29,486 nucleotides of DNA from an uncultured Bdellovibrionales bacterium. GTDB lineage: Bacteria; Bdellovibrionota; FAC87; UBA2466. How positions within the stretch are numbered: position 1 is the stretch's first letter; every line of letters starts with the position of its first letter. This document shows, in pieces, positions 23,801-29,486 of the stretch. The notes below the pieces were generated by a model, which was not told the origin of the DNA, did not search any database, and worked only from the letters and a program-made list of their open reading frames with translations. The position numbers were made by a program, and so were the translations under genes. The DNA lies in the NCBI GenBank assembly GCA_937903155.1, contig CALCZU010000039.1, positions 1 to 29,486 on the forward strand. Reading direction: 5' to 3'.

Positions 23801-24260
23801 CGAAGTCGAAAGATTAGGGCTCATTTTAAGAGAGATGGAAGATTACATCATTAAAGAACTTTTAAAAACGCATTCGAAAAAGTGGTACATCGAAAAGATT
23901 ACGGCACTCGCCCGAGCCGGCGGAATGGATGAAAAACAATTTTATAAACTCATCGGTTACGTTCATCCCGGTGAGAGTGAAGCGAATTTTGGTGAAACAA
24001 ATTCGATTTTTAAAGACTTTGAAAAAGTCGTGGTTGAGGAACCCAAAAAAGTGCAGAAGGCCCGCGCCTTTAAACAAGGGCTATCGGGGCAAACGGCCGC
24101 AGAAAAATTAAACGCCGCGAGTGCTTTTTTTGAAGAAGTGACAAAGAAGCTTCTTCACTCCCCGAAAACCACCTCGAACGGATCTCTCGGAGGAACGGGC
24201 TGTGGCCCCAAAATGGGAAACTTGGCCAACCCGGGAAATCAGAGCCCCCCCGAATCTTAA
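20880..24260 (+). CDS. Exported tandem AAA+ ATPase fused to an FtsH-like M41 metallopeptidase
   Basis: A 1126-residue protein of unusual design. Residues 1-24 look like a Sec signal peptide (basic YKR, a hydrophobic run, then GMAA). Two Clp/HSP100-like AAA+ modules follow. Module 1 has VVGQ (75-78), Walker A GLPGIGKS (110-117), Walker B LVDELDK (Asp173, Glu174) and sensor-2 GAR (350-352). Module 2 has LIGQ (484-487), GFPGIGKS (519-526), LLEELDK (Glu584, Glu585) and GAR (758-760). The constant offset of about 409 residues shows tandem duplication, including the trailing beta segments (IYLDFDKPLGKVVIRV and ITLDFKPKTSTLIVSA). The C-terminus (about 840-1045) resembles FtsH peptidase: HEFGH (His850, Glu851, His854) and SGASND (Asp931), 77 residues apart where FtsH has 74. 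It has a GTG start with GGGAG seven bases upstream. It should unfold and degrade proteins, apparently outside the cytoplasm. Confidence 0.8.
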   Translation: MTLFYKRFFYIVSATLIFSSLGMAAKPDDESNPPPPLSSIYYHKKEIVDARFGEEQRRAILKQVHQLRVRLSRRVVGQERLGKALEDRLIQYLDHFGSREDEPIALHMIGLPGIGKSVSLKILEDTGIPVFRVDAQSFAGMGALDQLDNMASNLQWWLEEHKKTGTPLIFLVDELDKIPEIAFVDGRVEENTNPLIGFLNGILTDGKISRPRNPKQTIDLSNVMVVTAMNFSPAEIENFSKDVLGKKKSFYDFTIADFERFDQWIRNTPSARPKVLAHLFRANTVSRISPNTVIVKPLSKQNYRQIIKNNIAKTIRMTTSGVSENKYLSVGYSTQFLDFLEQNVVYAPSGARETVVKTNGLTEQLISFGAKLQGPSDISLAQPREIYLDFDKPLGKVVIRVTPLNLKQNEIQRGDTFSQTIEYDLDSRSFLRPQSIALDPPKLRNAPPTEEKEERFYRNAIIAARFPKSSSTLKGVAQQIDEHLIGQEVYSQLMEDELRAFLNRPGPVAKNPPFRVIAGFPGIGKSELVNLSAHFSGIPIARINMQAFSANDSDTLVDFIMTLEEVVRTARQKIKSGKFILLLEELDKVFEINPQTGAFVDRPVMNYIKDLLNDGFIKVTYGKNGSRTTETIDVRNAYNIVTMNFAVDRFGFVADPRLTTIDDVIKAWRSLSSRPIELKKVLGSLFLPETVSRILPRFLIMKPLKKEDYEKIIELQADTILWNRLHDKHGKNQGQIEVKLTPDYKRYLYSESVIPSEGARNVVLVTQHRLATHLEDAIKSIPKSSVLAGEPLQITLDFKPKTSTLIVSARPFRDLNAPRVVLTRSHIELTFPPLEIKGRIPARRIYTSIHEFGHAIVGTMLGKRFDYTAVVSPENGKGGYVRFKNNSNTAKSMIASVYLGLASRAMERIFMSEDPLSASSVLDITSGASNDILKVTQTLWELLYELGMDPLGGVIERKGADADRYAAFADLPAGEVERLGLILREMEDYIIKELLKTHSKKWYIEKITALARAGGMDEKQFYKLIGYVHPGESEANFGETNSIFKDFEKVVVEEPKKVQKARAFKQGLSGQTAAEKLNAASAFFEEVTKKLLHSPKTTSNGSLGGTGCGPKMGNLANPGNQSPPES

Positions 24261-24484
24261 AGCTCCACTTCTCGCGGGAAGGTGTCACTCAACAACTGTC
24301 AGACGAAAAGTGCCATACATTTTTTTACGCTATTTTGTTCTTTTGTCATCAATGGCGGAAGACCCTTCTAATCTAGAGATAATTTCCCACTTACCTTCGG
24401 TGCCTTTTTTTTCACGATAATTTTTGTCACCGATTTCAAGAGGATTGCGTCTACCTTAAGCAATTTGAATTCGAAAGGACAGAG
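24261..24484. other. Gene-free stretch after the AAA+/M41 gene
   Basis: I see no gene here. The sequence around 24283-24314 (GGTGTCAC ... GTCAGACGAAAAGTGCC) faintly resembles the REP-like hairpins at 25029 and 26208, but it is too diverged to call a copy. No clear terminator is present. Confidence 0.4.
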
Positions 24485-24991
24485 ATGAAAAAATTCGTAG
24501 CCGCAGTATTTTTTTCTATTGTTGTATTTGCGTCAGAAGGAGAAAGTTCACTTTCGTTCGTGAAAATTCTAAGAGGTAAAATGAGCATTTCCGGCTCTGC
24601 TGGTGGAGGGTATGCCACTCAAGGAATTGGTTTTTTTGGCTCTTCAGAACTGGGAGGCCAGTATTACCTGCTAAACAAATTCGCCCTGGGAGTTGATCTT
24701 TCGCTTGCCTATACGACCGGCGGGGATCGCTTTTATGGTCTGGCGGGGCCGTCGCTTCTGTATCATTTTTGGAATGGAGAACGCGTCAGTTTTTACACAA
24801 AATTGAGTTTATTGGCAGATATGGGCCAGCCACTGAAAAATAACATGGTGAGAACTGAAGTCGGAATGGATTATTCTCTTTCGAAAGTTCTTAGCGTAGG
24901 ACCTTACCTGAGAGTGACGAACCACTTTCAAGAAGGTACCGGAATGTTCACTACTGCGAACGTGGGAGGAAGAATGACTCTTCATTTTTGA
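24485..24991 (+). CDS. Small outer-membrane beta-barrel protein
   Basis: A 168-residue exported protein with the signal peptide MKKFVAAVFFSIVVFAS. The mature part is made of alternating strands rich in Gly and Tyr/Phe (SISGSAGGGYATQG, FALGVDLSLAYTTG, VSFYTKLSLLADMG, EVGMDYSLSKVLSVGPYLRV) and ends in LHF, with a C-terminal phenylalanine, the usual outer-membrane barrel signature. It has the size of an eight-stranded barrel (OmpW/OmpA-like or Lpx-enzyme-like), but no family is certain. GAAAGGACAG lies just before the ATG. It is 224 bp from the AAA+/M41 gene, with its own upstream region. Confidence 0.75.
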   Translation: MKKFVAAVFFSIVVFASEGESSLSFVKILRGKMSISGSAGGGYATQGIGFFGSSELGGQYYLLNKFALGVDLSLAYTTGGDRFYGLAGPSLLYHFWNGERVSFYTKLSLLADMGQPLKNNMVRTEVGMDYSLSKVLSVGPYLRVTNHFQEGTGMFTTANVGGRMTLHF

Positions 24992-25002
24992 GAATGAAGA
25001 GA

Positions 25003-25023
25003 GTGAATCCGAGATTTGCATAG
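25003..25023 (+). repeat. 21-bp direct repeat, copy 1
   Basis: The 21 bases starting GTGAATCCGAGATTTGC are identical at 25003-25023 and 26725-26745. Here the repeat leads into the REP-like hairpin arm at 25029. Confidence 0.8.
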
Positions 25024-25028
25024 AGAGA

Positions 25029-25059
25029 GAGAGAAGGTGTCAGTTCACTTTTCACACCT
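25029..25059 (+). repeat. REP-like element, single-arm copy
   Basis: These 31 bases match 26208-26238 with one mismatch and contain CAGTTCACTTTTCACACCT. Here the opposite arm is missing, although AAGGTGT (25034-25040) and ACACCTT (25054-25060) still make a short inverted repeat. It lies between the convergent barrel gene and the 25089 gene. Confidence 0.75.
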
Positions 25060-25088
25060 TTGCGCTCCCTACGAATCCTTTAGAGCGC

Positions 25089-25589
25089 TTACTTTTTCTT
25101 GAGATCCAACACAAAAGATTCGACTGTGTTTTCTATCCAAGTGCTGTGATATGTCGCCCAGTTTTTGGTCCAGCCACTTGTATAGCGGTATTTCAGGTCA
25201 AACAAACTCGCCTCGGTTCGATGGCCATTCCCATTCTGAGGGGTAAATTCACCGTGCCACCAGAACCCCACACCGTGAGTCGGAAAAAAACGTCCGATAT
25301 TGTAATGATAGGGGTCAGAGCCGTTGGGGCTGTTTCCCATTTTCAGATCCAATACTTCGTCTGTTCCATTATTCAGATGATAGACAATTTTACCGTGAAG
25401 AGATTTTGTCACATTGGGTTCATCTAAAATCGTCAAAAAAACGACAGAAGTACAATGGGGCTGGGTCGACTTTTTACACTTTGCTTTTACAACCTCGTAA
25501 GTGCCAGCGAAATCTTCGACGACACTCGAAGCAAAAGAATAACTACCCGTACCCATCAACAGCAAAATTATACCCAGAACTGTTTTCAT
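25089..25589 (-). CDS. Small exported protein of unknown function
   Basis: A 166-residue exported protein I do not recognise. The signal peptide is MKTVLGIILLLMGTGSYSFASS. The mature part has a Cys pair (CKKSTQPHC) likely to form a disulfide, a beta-rich middle (VVFLTILDEP, GKIVYHLNNG, VLDLKMG) and an aromatic segment (GVGFWWHGEFTP). The frame is open to 25646, but the ATG at 25589 is chosen because GGGGGAG lies four to five bases upstream and the signal peptide starts there. It is convergent with the barrel gene at 24485, with no apparent operon partner. Confidence 0.65.
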   Translation of the reverse strand: MKTVLGIILLLMGTGSYSFASSVVEDFAGTYEVVKAKCKKSTQPHCTSVVFLTILDEPNVTKSLHGKIVYHLNNGTDEVLDLKMGNSPNGSDPYHYNIGRFFPTHGVGFWWHGEFTPQNGNGHRTEASLFDLKYRYTSGWTKNWATYHSTWIENTVESFVLDLKKK

Positions 25590-25790
25590 GCTCTCCCCCA
25601 TCGCAAGAATTTTTAGAAAGGTTATTGCAAGATTTGTAATAGTCAATCGGAAGCCATATGAGATGAAGTGAAGCGAAGACGCGAGATGTGAAAAAATGTT
25701 AAGGAGAACTTCGGTATTTAGCAGACCGTCGTTGACTCCCCAAAGTCAAAACGCTACGGGTTTTAGAATTAGACTTACGAAGGATGTGCC

Positions 25791-26204
25791 ATGAATCGAT
25801 TTTTGATCTTTATTTCCGCTCTTGTTTTTAGTTTGAATAGCTTTGCGGGAATTAGCTGTGAAATGAAGGACGAAACGGCAAAACCTTGGTCGCAATTCAT
25901 GTTTACCTTGGGAAAAAAAGCTTCTGTTCACGAAAGAAAATTTGCTGAAAAGAAGGAAGCTTCGAACCCCGATGTCACGATGGTAAATTACCAAGCTGTT
26001 CCCGGTTGTATTGACGTTCCTTTTGATGCCAATGAAGATTACAGCTTCATTTCTATTAAATGTCCTAACGGAGTGAGCGCTCAACTCACTAGAAAATCAT
26101 CTTTGCAAAAAGAAATCTACGTTACCAATGGAGTAGAAGTCATACTTACCTTCAGCGGAGAAATCATTCGCAACGGCAAAAAAATCCCGTTTGTCTGCTA
26201 CTAA
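25791..26204 (+). CDS. Small exported protein of unknown function
   Basis: A 137-residue exported protein with a clear signal peptide (MNRFLIFISALVFSLNSFAG). Four cysteines (ISCEMK, PGCID, IKCPNG and the C-terminal VCY) could form two disulfides in the periplasm or outside. It resembles no family I know, though small secreted proteins of this kind are common in Bdellovibrionota. GAAGGA lies eight bases before the ATG. The REP-like hairpin at 26208 begins right after its stop codon. Confidence 0.65.
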   Translation: MNRFLIFISALVFSLNSFAGISCEMKDETAKPWSQFMFTLGKKASVHERKFAEKKEASNPDVTMVNYQAVPGCIDVPFDANEDYSFISIKCPNGVSAQLTRKSSLQKEIYVTNGVEVILTFSGEIIRNGKKIPFVCY

Positions 26205-26207
26205 AAA

Positions 26208-26265
26208 GAGAGAAGGAGTCAGTTCACTTTTCACACCTGCGAAGAGGTGTCGAAAGTGAACTGGC
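26208..26265. repeat. REP-like palindromic hairpin
   Basis: The left arm 26218-26238 and right arm 26245-26265 (21 bases each) pair throughout except for one mismatch, counting two G-U pairs, around the loop GCGAAG. The core is AGTTCACTTT / AAAGTGAACT. A second, one-armed copy sits at 25029-25059. Elements like this are often mobilised by REP-associated tyrosine transposases, but none lies in this window. It is followed directly by the SMR gene's ribosome binding site region. Confidence 0.8.
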
Positions 26266-26287
26266 ACTTTTACGCTTTGGAGGACAG

Positions 26288-26608
26288 ATGGGATGGCTAT
26301 ATTTACTTGCCGCGGGAGCTGCAGGAATTGGATTTTCAACTTTTCTAAAATTATCTGACAATTTTTCAAAGACTGGTCCTACTATTGGTTTCATTTCATT
26401 TTCTGCACTTTCTTTTTGGTTACTGACTAAAGCTTTGCATACGATCCCCCTTGGTACTGCTTACGGAGTTTGGGCAGGAATTGGCGCATTTGGAACAGCC
26501 ATAACTGGCATCATTTATTTCTAGGATCCAGTAAACTTCGCTAGAGTTTTCTTTTTGGCTCTTCTAGTTATTTCAATTATAGCACTGAAGTTTGTATCCA
26601 CTCGATAA
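26288..26608 (+). pseudogene. SMR-family transporter, interrupted by an amber codon
   Basis: The first 78 codons give three membrane helices of a small multidrug resistance protein (MGWLYLLAAG, LKLSDNFSKTGPTIGF, ALHTIPLGTAYGVWAGIGAFGT, GIIYF), then TAG at 26522-26524. The same frame continues to TAA at 26606-26608 and encodes the missing fourth helix, DPVNFARVFFLALLVISIIA. A Lys codon, frequent at this place in relatives (FFKEP), becomes TAG by one base change. The essential first-helix glutamate is also absent: codon 13 (26324-26326) is GGA for Gly where relatives have Glu, again one change. GGAGG lies just before the ATG. It is most likely a decaying transporter; a partner subunit lacking Glu, or a sequencing error, are alternatives. 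Confidence 0.75.
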
Positions 26609-26852
26609 AGGAAATAACCATCCACTTAGAAATCCATAGGTTTTTATTCTTCAATAGCCATTAAATTATATTCGCGATAGAAAAATTATTTCTTCTCTGC
26701 AACAAAGGCTTTAGCCGTACTTTCGTGAATCCGAGATTTGCATAGTGTCCGTCTACGCCTTACGGCTACGCCGGACGATTCTGGGTGTGTTGTTTGCTAT
26801 TTATTAAATTTGTGGACTGCCTTGGCAGGGGTAATCCCGAAGGGATGTAGAC
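26609..26852. other. Gene-free stretch between SMR remnant and tRNA
   Basis: No gene is supported here. The interval holds the second 21-bp repeat, a GTCCG...CGGAC hairpin (26747-26775), a 12-bp inverted copy of the tRNA T-arm, and the short hairpins CTGCCTTGGCAG and ATCCCGAAGGGAT just 3' of the tRNA. The latter are candidates for tRNA transcript-end structures. Confidence 0.5.
26725..26745 (+). repeat. 21-bp direct repeat, copy 2
   Basis: Identical over 21 bases to 25003-25023, but here followed by a different palindrome (GTGTCCGTCTACGCC ... CGGAC, 26745-26775). The same left boundary with two different right-hand neighbours suggests a junction used by recombination or a mobile repeat. Confidence 0.8.
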
Positions 26853-26936
26853 TGCTCGCACCCAGAATCGAACTGGGATGGCCTTGCGACCGAGGGATTT
26901 TAAGTCCCTTGCGTCTACCAATTCCGCCATGCGAGC
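26853..26936 (-). tRNA. tRNA-Leu (anticodon UAA)
   Basis: The minus strand folds as a class II tRNA. The acceptor GCTCGCA pairs with TGCGAGC with discriminator A, the D-arm region is GCGGAATTGGTAGACGC, the anticodon arm AGGGA-CTTAAAA-TCCCT gives anticodon TAA, a long variable arm follows (CGGTCGCAAGGCCAT), and the T-arm has GTTCGATTC. CCA is not encoded. A promoter lies upstream at 26956-26985. Confidence 0.95.
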
Positions 26937-26955
26937 CTAATAGACTAAGGGGCAT

Positions 26956-26985
26956 ACAATAATGGCAGAGAGCAGCAATTGTAAA
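26956..26985 (-). promoter_or_regulatory. Probable promoter of tRNA-Leu
   Basis: On the minus strand TTTACA (26985-26980, five of six consensus bases) and TATTGT (26961-26956, four of six) are separated by 18 bases. The tRNA 5' end is 20 bp downstream. Confidence 0.5.
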
Positions 26986-27006
26986 CCCGATTCGTATCAG
27001 AATTCT

Positions 27007-28143
27007 TTATTGGGGACTTACAGCAGTTCCCTCTTTTTTGGGGAGGAAGAAAACTCCCAAAAAGATGAGGGTTAGTATGAGTAAGATTATCGGGACGTAG
27101 TAGGCGGTCGCCATTCCAAGTAAGTCGCTGAGCTTCCCGACGATGAGATTCAAAAGCGCTAATGCGGCTTGGGTTGAGGCCAAAAGCCACATTGTAAAGG
27201 ATCGGGAATGCGCCGGAAATTTCTGAGTGCAAAGGGATAAAAAGATCGGGAAAAAAGGCCCTAAAATTCCTGCAAATGCAAAACAAATCAAATATCCAAA
27301 GTGCCCAAGGAAGAAAAAGACCATCGATAAAACGACACATCCGAAGAGCACTTTGATTTCCGTGCTCTCTTTGAGGGAGAAAAAACAAAGGGCTCTCGAC
27401 AAGGTCATCGTGACAAAAAACCCACTTAAATAGCGCGAGCTCTCGCTCAGACTTAAATGAACGACGCTCTCAAGATACGCAACCATCCACATCGACATCA
27501 TGACTTCTCCGGCGACGTAGAGGCAGAAAATTCCAATCGCTAAAAGATGACCGCGGCTGAGTCGAAATCCGGATTTTTCTAAAACACTTTCGTCCGCAGA
27601 AATGTTTTTTTCGAAACCTAAGACCGTCAAAATAATTAAAACGAGCGGGATACACGCCAAAAAGGGAGCAAACCAGGGGAGTTCTTTACCCAGTAAAAAC
27701 GCGCAGACAAAAGGCGCGATGAGAGATGCCGTTCCGTAAAAAAGGTGCAGACCACAAAACCATTTCGAGCGGCTTTCGATGGGCGATCCTTCCATCACAA
27801 AAAGATTCGCAAGTCCTCCCAAAACCGGGATGACCGCCCCCAAAAAACCCGCAAACAGAAAGAGCGTAAATAAGTTCTTCACCCAGAATAAAAAGACCGC
27901 AAGACCGCAGAAAAAAAGCAACGATCCCCGAGCCAGCTGAACAATAGAAAAAGACCTTAGCATCGGGACGATTCCCAACAGGCCCGCGACCGCACCTAGG
28001 TTTCCTAACACCAAAAACCAAGTCGTCGTCCCATACGAAATCTGAAATACATTCGCCAAGATAGGTACGAGCGGCCCTCGACTATTGTCCAAGTACGCGG
28101 CCCCGAAGAGCAGGAGAAATCCAATGAGCAGTGCTTTTTTCAT
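27007..28143 (-). CDS. MFS transporter
   Basis: A 378-residue transporter of the major facilitator superfamily, with about 12 membrane segments. Helix 1 (KKALLIGFLLLFGAAYL) is followed by NSRGPLVPILANVF, and a longer cytoplasmic loop (EKNISADESVLEKSGFRLSRG) separates the two halves, as expected. The substrate cannot be told. The frame is open to 28257, but the ATG at 28143 is chosen because it begins right before the first helix and upstream residues look unlike an MFS N-terminus; the ribosome binding site is weak. It is divergent from the polysaccharide-type gene at 28260. Confidence 0.85.
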   Translation of the reverse strand: MKKALLIGFLLLFGAAYLDNSRGPLVPILANVFQISYGTTTWFLVLGNLGAVAGLLGIVPMLRSFSIVQLARGSLLFFCGLAVFLFWVKNLFTLFLFAGFLGAVIPVLGGLANLFVMEGSPIESRSKWFCGLHLFYGTASLIAPFVCAFLLGKELPWFAPFLACIPLVLIILTVLGFEKNISADESVLEKSGFRLSRGHLLAIGIFCLYVAGEVMMSMWMVAYLESVVHLSLSESSRYLSGFFVTMTLSRALCFFSLKESTEIKVLFGCVVLSMVFFFLGHFGYLICFAFAGILGPFFPIFLSLCTQKFPAHSRSFTMWLLASTQAALALLNLIVGKLSDLLGMATAYYVPIILLILTLIFLGVFFLPKKEGTAVSPQ

Positions 28144-28259
28144 TTGTTTGCCGCGTGAAATATACTCGAAATGCCTGGAATTACTACCCTTTAAGGACGC
28201 CCAAATACCTTTTTTAGAAGTTGGAGGGGCAACAAAAGTACGGTATCTTCCCTGCACTC

Positions 28260-29467
28260 ATGACAACGGGTGATCTAGATTCAGTAAACGCCTTTAGGCC
28301 CTTTGACTTTTCCGGGCTCGACATCCTTCTTTACGGCGATAAAAACCCTTTTTTAATCGAATACTTGTCTCAAGTTTCAAAAAGCTTTTCGTTTGTAGAA
28401 GCAAACGACGCGCTTTCTTTTCAAAAAGCAATTTCGGTCGATGCGATTGTCTTTTTCAACCGCGCTCCGTCTTCGATTTTGCTCGCCCAATTGCGCGAAG
28501 AAGGCGTGCTGATTCAGGTCTGTGAAAACGCAGTTTCTTTGAATGCCTTTCAGGGAAAACCGACAGACATTCACGAGCGCATCGGTGAAAGTCTTTGCCA
28601 ACTCGATTTGCCTCAGACCTCTTCTCTCACCACACAAAAACACCTCGAAAAAAATTTCGCGGACCTGGGGTTCTCGGTTGTCGATAAGTTCTATCTTTTT
28701 CCAAATCTAAAAACTCCCGCAACAGTGTTGTCAGAAAATTTTGTGGATGATTACAACGAGCTGGCTTCAGATTTAGCGAGTGCAAAAGCATTTGTTTCCG
28801 ACGAACCCTATTTCCGTTTTTTTCCAGAGACGCTCGCCTTACGTAATATTGCAAACGCAGGCCTTCTAAAAGAAATGAGCAGCGCCTTTTTGTGGATAGG
28901 TTCTAAAGGCCCTTCTCGAACCCGCCTTCAGCTGACGAAAACTTTGAGCCAAGGCGAACTCGCTTGGCACTTTTCAAATCGCCGTAAAATCCCGCTGAAA
29001 ACATTCTTTAAAAGAAATGCGGACGGTCTTCTGCAAGTTCACAAAGCGCCCTTACTCACCGCAAATCATTCAGATTATCTTTTCCGAGGCGAAACGCTGC
29101 AGGTAGAATGGTCCCCCATCCCGTCCGCTCCGATTGTCGAAGGCAGAAAACTGAGCGCGCTCTGGGCAGATTTTCTTTACTCCGGACGAAATCAGAACGC
29201 CTATCGTCTTCTCAAAGAATTTATCAGCTGGTCATTTGAACGTTGGAAGATTGAAGGGGACTCTCAATCGCTTCAAGGCAAATCTCTCGACGCGCTTTTA
29301 ATCAACGCTTCAGAAACAAAAAGCGACTTCACCGAATTCGCCGTACCCAGAGATTTCGCTCTCTTCGATTTAGAATGGAAACTAAAAACACCCGTTTCAA
29401 AATCTTGGTTTATTTTTCGAAACGTCTTTTGTCTTCGATTTGATTTTGAGCTTTTAAAAGCAACAAC
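28260..29467 (+). CDS. Partial gene resembling the C-terminal part of polysaccharide-cluster methyltransferase-type proteins
   Basis: An open frame from ATG 28260 with no stop before the window end; 402 genuine codons are visible. The pattern DKFYLFPNLKTPATVLSE, the ELASDLASAK to GLLKEMSSAFLWIG region, and near the end FALFDLEWKLKTPVSKSWFI resemble conserved blocks of large proteins from O-antigen and capsule clusters, which carry a degenerate methyltransferase or glycosyltransferase part and a kinase-like D-x-E-W motif. This is recalled similarity only. No signal peptide is seen, and the start lacks a strong ribosome binding site. The last six in-frame codons are adapter, not gene. Confidence 0.55.
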
Positions 29468-29486
29468 AGATCGGAAGAGCACACGT
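29468..29486 (+). other. Illumina TruSeq adapter sequence
   Basis: The final 19 bases, AGATCGGAAGAGCACACGT, are identical to the start of the Illumina TruSeq read-1 adapter. They are an artefact of untrimmed reads and not part of the genome. The contig should be trimmed at 29467. Confidence 0.97.

Noticed and set aside
24978..25001. Terminator hairpin at the end of the 24485 barrel gene
   Set aside because: CTCTTCATT/AATGAAGAG pair over nine bases across the stop codon, but no T-run follows.
26738..26962. 74-codon plus-strand reading frame
   Set aside because: It runs antisense through the tRNA-Leu gene and flanking repeats and has no recognisable product.
1..29486. CRISPR array or prophage
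   Set aside because: No regularly spaced short repeats, and no integrase, capsid or terminase genes were seen; the repeats present are dispersed palindromes.

Overview
This looks like a piece of a draft (Illumina-assembled) chromosome from a Bdellovibrionota-type bacterium. The grounds are a TIGR02147-family regulator (a family I know mainly from Bdellovibrionota and Fibrobacteres), a Tad-pilus TadC gene followed by three FHA/TPR membrane proteins, many small secreted or outer-membrane beta-barrel proteins, and an ordinary Gram-negative gene style. The species cannot be named from the sequence. The window opens inside a dispersed inverted repeat, and its last 19 bases match the Illumina TruSeq adapter, so both ends are assembly ends rather than biological boundaries.

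Layout. 1-3290: inverted repeat, an aldehyde dehydrogenase, two exported beta-barrel-like proteins (the second with its ribosome binding site buried in a 16-bp hairpin), then a near-intact copy of the inverted repeat. 3288-9209 (minus strand): a tightly coupled operon tadC > DUF192 > FHA > FHA/TPR > FHA-FHA/TPR, with TTG and GTG starts inside neighbouring genes. 9210-9633: a gene-free stretch holding a strong promoter, a folded small-RNA candidate and an intrinsic terminator. 9634-12578 (minus): TIGR02147 regulator > secreted metzincin-like protein > secreted inhibitory serpin, preceded by a perfect 23-bp palindrome. 12784-14086 (minus): PadR regulator coupled to a HAAS/DUF4097-like membrane protein. 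14198-17080 (plus): NHL-repeat protein and an ABC-F ATPase. 17123-18856 (minus): rlmN and a HAD phosphatase.

18891-24260 (plus) is the most unusual block: an ECF-type sigma factor, an overlapping zinc-binding anti-sigma factor, an exported STN-like protein, and a 1126-residue protein with an N-terminal signal peptide, two tandem Clp/HSP100-like AAA+ modules and a C-terminal FtsH-like M41 metallopeptidase domain. An apparently exported ATP-dependent protease is hard to reconcile with an ATP-free periplasm and is the best candidate for an undescribed system here. The four genes may form one envelope-signalling and proteolysis unit, which is inference from order and spacing.

24485-29467: three small secreted proteins, REP-like hairpins, a small multidrug resistance (SMR) gene broken by an amber codon and lacking its key glutamate, tRNA-Leu(UAA), an MFS transporter, and a divergent truncated gene resembling the C-terminal part of polysaccharide-cluster proteins.
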